From positions 1 to 13,827 of the forward strand of contig JBGAWJ010000032.1 in the NCBI GenBank assembly GCA_044227605.1: a stretch of 13,827 nucleotides of DNA, in the 5' to 3' direction. Shown here in pieces: positions 6,014 through 12,031 of the stretch. The notes under the pieces are model-generated. The model saw nothing but the letters and a program-made list of their open reading frames with translations. It did no database searches and had not been told where the DNA came from. Each line of letters opens with the position of its first letter. The stretch's first letter is position 1. Source of the stretch: JAEUKQ01 sp044227605 (lineage in GTDB: Bacteria > Pseudomonadota > Alphaproteobacteria > JAEUKQ01). Position numbers and translations under genes: made by a program.

Positions 6014-7921
6014 TTATTGGAAAGCTTTATCCAAAACCTCTTGATTGATTTCAGCTTTATAAAATATTTTCAAATAATCTATCAATTGCTCGCCTATATC
6101 ATTGGAAAATTCAGCAGATAAGGTTGCTCGTAAATCTTTATAATCTTCACTCTCAACATCAACATCGGGTTTTTGAATCTCGGTCAACTTGGCGACCACT
6201 AGATAACCTTCTGCAGGTTGGTAAATAATTTCCCCAATTTTACTCATCGAGAAAATCCTGCTATTTAATATGGCATCGATGTTGGCTTGTTGATCCGGTT
6301 TGTTTCTGTTCAAAGGTTCTGAGGTGATAACTGTCGCTTTAACCTGACTAGCAATAGATGCAAAATCTTGCGTGGCAGCTTGGCCAATTATTCCCTCAAT
6401 TTTTTCAACAGCTTTTTGCAATTTTTGCTGCTGCTGCCATCCTTTTATCAATTCTTCACGAACTTCAAGTAACGGGCGGGGGGTGGATGGAGCAATGTTT
6501 TCAACAAAGAAAGAGGCATAATCCCCCCCGGCAGTGATCAACACGTTGCTATATTGCCCTTGGTTTAAACGGGTGATTTGAAGCAATGTAGGGCGGTCAA
6601 CGGGATGTCCTAAAATCTCCGATAATTTTTGAGTGGTGTTTGCATCCATGGTTAATTGTGAAACTTCCACTACTTCAAATTCCGCTGCTTTGGCCGCATC
6701 AAGAAAATTATCCCCTGCCGCTAATTGGTCTTCAAATAAAACACGCCGTTTATCGGCCAGAATTTCTGCTTCATTCCGTGCCAACATCATTTTTAATTGG
6801 GGAATGGCCTCTGCAAAACCAATTTTGTTTTCTGGCTGGATTTGGACAAGACGGATAATATGCCAGCCAGCAACGCCATTGACAGGTTTTGATATTTCGC
6901 CGTCTTTTAAAGAAAAAGCACTTTGAATAATATCAGACGATAATCCTAAAACGGGGGTTGATTTTTCTATTTGTCCAATAAAAATTGGAGAAGTGCCTGT
7001 TAAATTCACTGAAAATTCTGTAAAAGATTGGCCATTTTGCAATTTTTGATAGGCATCTTCTGCTTGCTCTTTAGTTGTAAAAACTATCTGTTCAATCGAT
7101 CTCTTTTCATTTTTATGGAAAATGGCAATATTATTATCATATTCCTGATGCAGATCTTCCTCGCGGAAAGACATGTTTGTTACTAGATCGGCCACCAAAT
7201 TTTTTATAGACAACTTTGCGATGACTATATTACGGCGCTCTGGAGTTAGGTAGGTGTGTTTGACAAGATTATAAAAACTATCAATTTCCGTATCGGATGG
7301 TATGCCCACATCTTCTATCTGATCAAAATCCATCACAAAAGTTTCCACCACTCTTTTTTCATTTCTATACTGATAGATGTTTTTTGCTAAAACATCGGGA
7401 GTTTTAATGTCCCCTAGCACCGAACCAAAAGCGGTTGCAGATAAAATTTTATCTTTAAATTGTTGTATAAATTCATCGCTAGTCAAGCCATTTGATCGTA
7501 AATAGGCTTGATAGAGGACTGGGTCAAAAACTCCCATTTGGTTTTTGAAAATAGGCAAGTTTGTAAGGATTGTGCTAACAAAAGGATCGGTAATACCAAT
7601 ATTTAAATCAGCGGCAAGGGCATGAAGCAGTTTTCGCTCAATCAGGTTATCGATAATGCGCTGGTCGATATTGCGTAATTTCATTTCTTGATAAGAGAAA
7701 GTTTGACCAGTTTGGCTTTCATATTGCGAGATAACTTTTCTTAACGCCTGCATATATTCGGCGGTTGGGATATCTTCACCATTGACAGTGGCGACGGCTG
7801 GTTCTCGTTGCAAGCCGCTAATAACATCGCCAATTCCCCATAAAGCGAAAGAACCCACCAATAAAAAAAGTAAAACTTTAATAATCCAAGAAGAAGCTTT
7901 TGTACGAATTGCTGTCAGCAT
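6014..7921 (-). CDS. ppiD: PpiD-type periplasmic peptidyl-prolyl isomerase/chaperone
   Basis: PpiD is an inner-membrane-anchored chaperone that meets proteins leaving the SecYEG translocon. The 635-residue product starts MLTAIRTKASSWIIKVLLFL, with one membrane anchor at about 12-33, and the rest is periplasmic. A SurA-like N-terminal domain runs from about 40 to 190 (VNGEDIPTAEYMQAL; QRIIDNLIERKLL). A parvulin-like PpiC domain lies near 265-360, seen in FTTKEQAEDAYQKLQNGQSF, FSLKDGEISKPV and GWHIIRLV. A long C-terminal SurA/PpiD-like region follows. The length matches the family (about 620-640). A soluble SurA is excluded by the anchor and length. It is divergent from tpiA, as in many alphaproteobacteria. 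No strong Shine-Dalgarno site precedes the ATG. Confidence 0.94.
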   Translation of the reverse strand: MLTAIRTKASSWIIKVLLFLLVGSFALWGIGDVISGLQREPAVATVNGEDIPTAEYMQALRKVISQYESQTGQTFSYQEMKLRNIDQRIIDNLIERKLLHALAADLNIGITDPFVSTILTNLPIFKNQMGVFDPVLYQAYLRSNGLTSDEFIQQFKDKILSATAFGSVLGDIKTPDVLAKNIYQYRNEKRVVETFVMDFDQIEDVGIPSDTEIDSFYNLVKHTYLTPERRNIVIAKLSIKNLVADLVTNMSFREEDLHQEYDNNIAIFHKNEKRSIEQIVFTTKEQAEDAYQKLQNGQSFTEFSVNLTGTSPIFIGQIEKSTPVLGLSSDIIQSAFSLKDGEISKPVNGVAGWHIIRLVQIQPENKIGFAEAIPQLKMMLARNEAEILADKRRVLFEDQLAAGDNFLDAAKAAEFEVVEVSQLTMDANTTQKLSEILGHPVDRPTLLQITRLNQGQYSNVLITAGGDYASFFVENIAPSTPRPLLEVREELIKGWQQQQKLQKAVEKIEGIIGQAATQDFASIASQVKATVITSEPLNRNKPDQQANIDAILNSRIFSMSKIGEIIYQPAEGYLVVAKLTEIQKPDVDVESEDYKDLRATLSAEFSNDIGEQLIDYLKIFYKAEINQEVLDKAFQ

Positions 7922-7947
7922 GATTGAACAATCTATCCACAGAGAAT

Positions 7948-7956
7948 TGGTATAAT
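7948..7956 (+). promoter_or_regulatory. Extended -10 promoter element ahead of tpiA
   Basis: TGGTATAAT is a perfect -10 hexamer (7951-7956) preceded by the TGN of extended -10 promoters, which can work without a good -35; none is seen at standard spacing. Transcription would start near 7963, giving tpiA a leader of about 190 bases that first passes a terminator-like hairpin at 7991-8021. Confidence 0.45.
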
Positions 7957-7980
7957 GTTGGGTTGAATTTAATGTCGCAA
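7952..7980 (-). promoter_or_regulatory. Candidate ppiD promoter
   Basis: Read on the minus strand, TTGCGA (7975-7980) is followed by a 17-base spacer and CATTAT (7952-7957). Each box matches its consensus in 4 of 6 positions. It lies about 30 bases upstream of the ppiD start and overlaps the plus-strand -10 box described next. An inverted repeat GATTG-AA-CAATC (7922-7933) directly precedes the ppiD start codon. Confidence 0.3.
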
Positions 7981-8013
7981 AGTAAAAAACCTAATACCTT
8001 CAACAAGTGTTAG
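7972..8013 (+). other. Possible 13-residue leader peptide ORF overlapping a terminator hairpin
   Basis: An ATG at 7972-7974 opens 13 codons reading MSQSKKPNTFNKC and ends in TAG at 8011-8013. The last seven bases of the ORF are the whole downstream arm of the hairpin below, so a ribosome finishing it would melt the hairpin. There is no clear Shine-Dalgarno site and no run of one regulatory amino acid, so it may be chance. Confidence 0.2.
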
Positions 8014-8021
8014 CTTTTTTT
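7991..8021 (+). terminator. Rho-independent terminator-like hairpin in the tpiA leader
   Basis: CTAATAC (7991-7997) pairs with GTGTTAG (8007-8013) in 7 pairs including one T-G wobble. The loop is 9 bases. C and then seven T residues (8015-8021) follow. An A-run upstream (7984-7989) could extend the stem against the T-run past a C-C mismatch. The stem is AT-rich, so strength is uncertain. It lies about 50 bases after the predicted start site and 134 bases before tpiA. Confidence 0.5.
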
Positions 8022-8154
8022 ATTCAATAATTCAATGCTTATGATCAAAAGATAGGAATTTTTATCAGGGTGGCATTAAAAATAAACTTCAGCTATAGGT
8101 ATTTATGGATTTTTAATATTTAAAAATAACTGCTTAATCAATAGGTATATATTC

Positions 8155-8946
8155 ATGATTGAAAAAAAATTTCTCATTGTCGGGAATTGGAAAATGAATG
8201 CCAATGCTTTAGAAGCGGCAGCCATTTCCAAACAATTGTTGCCTTATAAGGCGATGCTTGAGAAATATGATTTGCAGATAAAGGTTGTCATATCTCCACC
8301 CTTTCCCTTTATTAGCCTTGTAAAAGACCTGGTGGTAGAACTAAAAATTGCTTTGGGGGCCCAAGATTGTCATGAGCAAGAACAGGGAGCTTTTACAGGT
8401 GATGTCTCGGCTAGAATGTTAGCTTCCTTAGGTTGCCAATATATTATTCTGGGGCATTCAGAACGGCGGCGATTCCACCATGAAACTAACCAACTAGTCT
8501 CTATGAAGGTTGCCACTTGTGTGAAACATAACCTTATCCCTATTATTTGCATAGGGGAAACAGAGGAAGAAAAGAATCAAGGGCAAACGTTCAAAATCCT
8601 TAACCGCCAGTTAGAAGAATGCTTGCCTAAAGAAAAATTGGCCAGTAAATCATTTGTAGTTGCTTATGAGCCAGTTTGGGCAATCGGTTCTGGAAAAATT
8701 CCAGAAGATAAAGAAATTTCTTTTATCCATCAGCATATTTATCAATATTTGTTGAAATTTTCCTCTAACCAGCTTTTTTCAGTGATTTATGGGGGTTCTG
8801 TAAAACCGGAGAATGCGGGATTGATTGCTGGTCTGAAACGAGTAGATGGATTATTAGTGGGAGGAGTAAGCCTTCAAGCTGATAATTTCGTTGAGGTTAT
8901 CAAAAAATCTTCTATGTCTCTTAGTCAAGTTGATATGCAAGCGTAG
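8155..8946 (+). CDS. tpiA: Triosephosphate isomerase
   Basis: TpiA interconverts dihydroxyacetone phosphate and glyceraldehyde 3-phosphate in glycolysis and gluconeogenesis. The 263-residue product is a complete TIM barrel. It has GNWKMN with Asn11 and Lys13, the electrophile His101 in ILGHSERRRF, the catalytic base Glu172 in VAYEPVWAIGSGK, and the phosphate-binding IYGGSVKPEN (211-220) and LLVGG (233-237). The length is slightly above the usual 250, owing to a short polar C-terminal tail (SSMSLSQVDMQA). The ATG at 8155 has AGG 9 bases upstream as a modest ribosome site. It heads a same-strand series with secG and pyrG, but a 150-bp gap and -10-like boxes before secG suggest separate transcription. 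Confidence 0.97.
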   Translation: MIEKKFLIVGNWKMNANALEAAAISKQLLPYKAMLEKYDLQIKVVISPPFPFISLVKDLVVELKIALGAQDCHEQEQGAFTGDVSARMLASLGCQYIILGHSERRRFHHETNQLVSMKVATCVKHNLIPIICIGETEEEKNQGQTFKILNRQLEECLPKEKLASKSFVVAYEPVWAIGSGKIPEDKEISFIHQHIYQYLLKFSSNQLFSVIYGGSVKPENAGLIAGLKRVDGLLVGGVSLQADNFVEVIKKSSMSLSQVDMQA

Positions 8947-9004
8947 CCATGTAGCCATTCGTTTGCGATCAAAGCGACATTTTACATCATTATCGAAGTC
9001 TTAC

Positions 9005-9062
9005 TTGCAGTAATATAATTTATCTTATAATTAAAAGGGTGATAATTTGACCAATAATTGGT
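9005..9062 (+). promoter_or_regulatory. Candidate secG promoter and dyad
   Basis: Two perfect TATAAT hexamers occur at 9014-9019 and 9026-9031. TTGCAG (9005-9010) is a possible -35 for the second, though its 15-base spacer is short. Downstream, ACCAAT-A-ATTGGT (9050-9062) is an exact 13-bp inverted repeat, 34 bases before the secG start, where it would lie in the leader or act as an operator. Confidence 0.35.
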
Positions 9063-9096
9063 ATACAACCATCTCACAAAACCTGAAGAGAAAGAT

Positions 9097-9432
9097 ATGA
9101 CAACCATAATTCTTGTAATTCATTTGATATTAGCCGTTTTATTAGTCGGAATTATTTTATTGCAAAAGAGTGAGGGAGGTGGGTTAGGTTTGGGCGGTGG
9201 TGGTGGAATGTCAGGGTTTCTTACTACTCGCGGGTCTGCCAATCTTCTTACCCGGGCAACGGCGTGGCTGGCAGCCTTATTTTTTATTACGAGTCTGGCA
9301 CTGGTGGTTTTGGCAGATAATAGAAATGGCCCGGATATCCCGACTGTCCCACCAAGCTTTATCCCCCCGCCTATTACAACTGCACCGACCCCTAATCCAA
9401 CTACCCAACCTTCCATTCCCGTTGGTCAGTAG
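9097..9432 (+). CDS. secG: SecG subunit of the SecYEG translocon
   Basis: SecG is the small auxiliary subunit of the inner-membrane protein channel SecYEG and speeds SecA-driven export. The 111-residue product has two membrane helices, TIILVIHLILAVLLVGIILL (about 2-22) and AWLAALFFITSLALVVLA (about 55-72). Between them is the family's glycine-rich cytoplasmic loop, QKSEGGGLGLGGGGG, then MSGFLTTRGSANLLTRAT. The tail is rich in Pro and Thr, as in alphaproteobacterial SecG. The ATG at 9097 was chosen because GAAGAG lies 7 bases upstream and the helix begins at once; an in-frame upstream start at 9058 would add 13 polar residues and sits inside an inverted repeat. It lies between tpiA and pyrG, the usual alphaproteobacterial order. 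Confidence 0.95.
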   Translation: MTTIILVIHLILAVLLVGIILLQKSEGGGLGLGGGGGMSGFLTTRGSANLLTRATAWLAALFFITSLALVVLADNRNGPDIPTVPPSFIPPPITTAPTPNPTTQPSIPVGQ

Positions 9433-9435
9433 TTA

Positions 9436-9481
9436 ATAAAAAATGAAATAGGGGCATTTCGTTTATTGAAAAAATATTTTT
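9436..9481 (+). promoter_or_regulatory. Hairpin and A/T palindrome between secG and pyrG
   Basis: AAATGAAAT (9441-9449) pairs with ATTTCGTTT (9456-9464) across a 6-base AGGGGC loop, with one T-G wobble and partial extension outward. A perfect palindrome AAAAATATTTTT follows at 9470-9481, ending 17 bases before the pyrG start. It may be a weak secG terminator or a pyrG leader structure. The T-run is not directly next to the stem, so a standard terminator is not clear. Confidence 0.35.
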
Positions 9482-9498
9482 AGACATATTAGGTTGTG

Positions 9499-11127
9499 AT
9501 GGCACGGTATATATTTATTACAGGCGGTGTAGTTTCTTCATTGGGCAAAGGGTTGGCAACCGCGGCCCTTGGCGCCCTTTTGCAAGCTCGTGGATTTAAA
9601 GTACGCTTACGTAAGCTGGATCCATATTTAAATGTCGATCCCGGTACTATGAGCCCTTTCCAACATGGTGAGGTGTATGTCACGGATGATGGTGCGGAAA
9701 CAGATCTTGATTTGGGGCATTATGAAAGATTTACGGGTGTTGCGTCCAAAAAAGCAGATAGTGTTACATCCGGGCGTATTTTTTCAACGGTGATTGCCAA
9801 AGAACGCCGGGGAGATTATTTGGGGGCTACGGTTCAAGTCATCCCCCATGTAACCGATGCGATCAAAGAGTTTATAAAAGCGGAAACCAAGGACGAAGAT
9901 TTTGTCCTATGTGAAATTGGCGGGACAGTTGGTGATATTGAAAGCTTGCCTTTTTTGGAAGCCATCAGACAGCTTGGTAATGAATTAGGGAAGCAAAACA
10001 CGCTTTTTATCCATTTAACGTTAGTTCCTTGGATATCGGCGGCAGGCGAGTTGAAGACAAAACCCACGCAACATTCTGTCAAAGAATTGTTAAGTGTTGG
10101 TATTCAGCCTGATATTTTATTATGTCGTTGTGAACGCACCATTCCTTTAGAGGCACGAAAGAAAATCGCACTTTTTTGCAATTTAGATCCTGCTAAAGTC
10201 ATTCAGGCTTTGGACGTTGATACAATTTATCGTGTTCCACTGGCTTATCACCAGGAAAATTTGGATGAAGAGGTTTGCAAGTATTTTGGAGTAAAATCCA
10301 CCAAGCCAAATTTAAAAATTTGGCAAAATATCGTTGATCGAATTGGATTGCCAGAAGGCGAAGTGACAATTTCGGTGGTTGGAAAATACACGTCTGTTCC
10401 CGATGCTTATAAATCCTTGACGGAAGCTTTGCGGCATGGGGGCATTGCAAATAATGTAAAGGTAAATATTCAATGGCTAGATAGTGAGCTAATTGAAAAA
10501 GGGGAAGAACGTTCCTTGTTACTTGCTAGCGACGGAATTTTAGTGCCAGGCGGATTTGGTGAAAGAGGTACCAAGGGCAAAATTGAGGCGGTCAAGGTGG
10601 CTAGGGAAAATAAGATTCCCTATTTTGGCATTTGTTTTGGTATGCAGATGGCCGTTATTGAAACAGCTCGCAACATTCTGGGGCTTAAAGACGCAGGTTC
10701 AACAGAATTTGGTACTTGTGCCCAACCAGTGGTGGGATTACTTGAGGAGTGGTTAAAGGGCAATTCCCTTGAAAAACGTACTATTCATACGGATAAAGGC
10801 GGTTCTATGCGTCTTGGAGCCTATGAATGCTACCTGAAAACCGGCAGCAAGATTTATGATATCTATAAATTAGATAAAATTTCCGAACGGCATCGCCATC
10901 GGTATGAAGTTAATATTACCTATCGTGAAAAACTTGAGAAACAAGCAGGATTAATCTTTTCAGGTATGTCAAAAGACAATATACTGCCAGAAATTATAGA
11001 AAGGGCTGATCATCCCTGGTTCATTGGGGTACAATTTCATCCGGAACTAAAGTCAAAACCTTTTGAACCGCACCCTTTATTTGTTTCCTTTATTCATGCA
11101 GCGTTGCAACAGTCAAGGCTGGTTTAG
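9499..11127 (+). CDS. pyrG: CTP synthase (glutamine-hydrolysing)
   Basis: PyrG makes CTP from UTP using ATP and ammonia released from glutamine, the last step of pyrimidine nucleotide synthesis. The 542-residue product has both domains in full. The synthetase half has the P-loop GGVVSSLGKG (9-18), KLDPYLNVDPGTMSPFQHGE (39-58), CEIGGTVGDIES (138-149) and KTKPTQHSVKEL (187-198). The class I glutamine amidotransferase half has LVPGGFGERG (348-357), the nucleophile Cys379 in GICFGMQM, and His514/Glu516 in VQFHPELKS. The ATG at 9499 has AGG 5 bases upstream; GTG at 9496 is in frame directly before it. Length and active site match the E. coli enzyme. Downstream, hpnM follows instead of the kdsA-eno pair often found after pyrG. 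Confidence 0.98.
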   Translation: MARYIFITGGVVSSLGKGLATAALGALLQARGFKVRLRKLDPYLNVDPGTMSPFQHGEVYVTDDGAETDLDLGHYERFTGVASKKADSVTSGRIFSTVIAKERRGDYLGATVQVIPHVTDAIKEFIKAETKDEDFVLCEIGGTVGDIESLPFLEAIRQLGNELGKQNTLFIHLTLVPWISAAGELKTKPTQHSVKELLSVGIQPDILLCRCERTIPLEARKKIALFCNLDPAKVIQALDVDTIYRVPLAYHQENLDEEVCKYFGVKSTKPNLKIWQNIVDRIGLPEGEVTISVVGKYTSVPDAYKSLTEALRHGGIANNVKVNIQWLDSELIEKGEERSLLLASDGILVPGGFGERGTKGKIEAVKVARENKIPYFGICFGMQMAVIETARNILGLKDAGSTEFGTCAQPVVGLLEEWLKGNSLEKRTIHTDKGGSMRLGAYECYLKTGSKIYDIYKLDKISERHRHRYEVNITYREKLEKQAGLIFSGMSKDNILPEIIERADHPWFIGVQFHPELKSKPFEPHPLFVSFIHAALQQSRLV

Positions 11128-11294
11128 AAAAATAAAACATATTACACTAGCAGAAATTTTATTGTTGTACGCACCTTTTTTGTAAAACCTTTGTGATTTT
11201 AAGGGATAAACCGATCATATTTAAAATTATCGAGATACTCAAGATTGATAGGATAACCGGAATATGTTCAGGTATTTTAGTACGGGAAACAAAA

Positions 11295-11963
11295 GTGGGC
11301 ATTTTTTTTAAACTTCATTGGTGCAAAACTTTGCTGGCAGTTGTTTTGGTAATGTTAGTTTTTAATCTTCAAAAAACTGTTCAAGCAGAGCAACCGACAG
11401 AAATTATACTTTTGGCACAATTGAATAATAAAAATATTGCGGAAAAAAATGCACAGCAGTTAATCCAGGAATTACATGAGCGTTTAATTGAAGCTACCAA
11501 AAAGCATAATATTTTAGAGCGGCAAAAATTTTTAAGCCCCATTATCCGAAAAGTTTTTAACTTTTCCTCAATGGCTCAATTTTCTATCGGAAGATATTGG
11601 GCTAATATGGCAAAATCCCAACAAGATTCTTGGGTAAGTGTTTTTACAGATATGTCCATTGCAACTTATGCTAGTCGGTTTTCAAGTTTTAGTGGTCAAA
11701 GTTTTGAAATTATTGGAGTAGAATCCACGGTTGATGGCGAAGGTATATGGGTGAAAACCCAATTGATTCTTGGGGATAAAACCAGGCAACCTATATCGAT
11801 CAATTATTTCTTTCAACAAGGTAAAGTGGTGGACGTGTTATTAAATGGATCCATTAGTGAAATAGCTACGCGAAGGTCGGAATATACGTCTGTTATCCGC
11901 AGCCAATCGGTTGATGCTTTATTATCGGCGGTTAAAAAACAAACAGAAAATCTTTTAAAATAA
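11295..11963 (+). CDS. hpnM: HpnM/MlaC-type periplasmic lipid-binding protein
   Basis: The product belongs to the Ttg2D/MlaC family (PF05494), periplasmic carriers that ferry lipids between membranes. HpnM is the member found with hopanoid genes. Starting from GTG at 11295 gives 222 residues with a clear Sec signal peptide: positive start, hydrophobic core LLAVVLVMLVF, and cleavage after VQA. The mature part has the family pattern: IRKVFNFSSMAQFSIGRYWA, a mid-domain IATYASRFSSFSGQSFEIIG, VKTQLILGDK, ISINYFFQQGKVVDVLLNG and a C-terminal VIRSQSVDALLSAVKKQ. The start was chosen because GGGA lies 7 bases upstream and the signal peptide follows. A GTG at 11193 is in frame, but has no ribosome site and would add 34 residues. 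The HpnM name rests on the HpnN-like neighbour 68 bp downstream; MlaC is the alternative. Confidence 0.82.
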   Translation: MGIFFKLHWCKTLLAVVLVMLVFNLQKTVQAEQPTEIILLAQLNNKNIAEKNAQQLIQELHERLIEATKKHNILERQKFLSPIIRKVFNFSSMAQFSIGRYWANMAKSQQDSWVSVFTDMSIATYASRFSSFSGQSFEIIGVESTVDGEGIWVKTQLILGDKTRQPISINYFFQQGKVVDVLLNGSISEIATRRSEYTSVIRSQSVDALLSAVKKQTENLLK

Positions 11964-12031
11964 AATTAAAATTACATCTACTACCTGTTTTTTATTAAGT
12001 CTCGTTACTATCAAATGGATTGTTGCAATAC

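Noticed and set aside
8110..8126. Inverted repeat TTTTTAA-TAT-TTAAAAA before tpiA
   Set aside because: Pure A/T dyads of this kind arise easily in this composition, and the stem would be weak. Not called as a terminator or operator.
8052..8148. Repeats of ATAGG(T/A)AT at 8052, 8095 and 8141 before tpiA
   Set aside because: They are short, AT-rich and one mismatches. The last contains the probable tpiA ribosome site, so chance resemblance to an AGG core is the simplest explanation.
9120..9416. A long open frame on the minus strand opposite secG
   Set aside because: It mirrors secG codons in antisense, giving proline runs from the glycine-rich loop. It has no ribosome site and no family resemblance. 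SecG on the plus strand explains the region.
11193..11294. N-terminal extension of hpnM from GTG 11193
   Set aside because: It lacks a Shine-Dalgarno site and would bury the signal peptide behind about 34 extra residues, whereas GTG 11295 has GGGA at proper spacing and a normal signal peptide.
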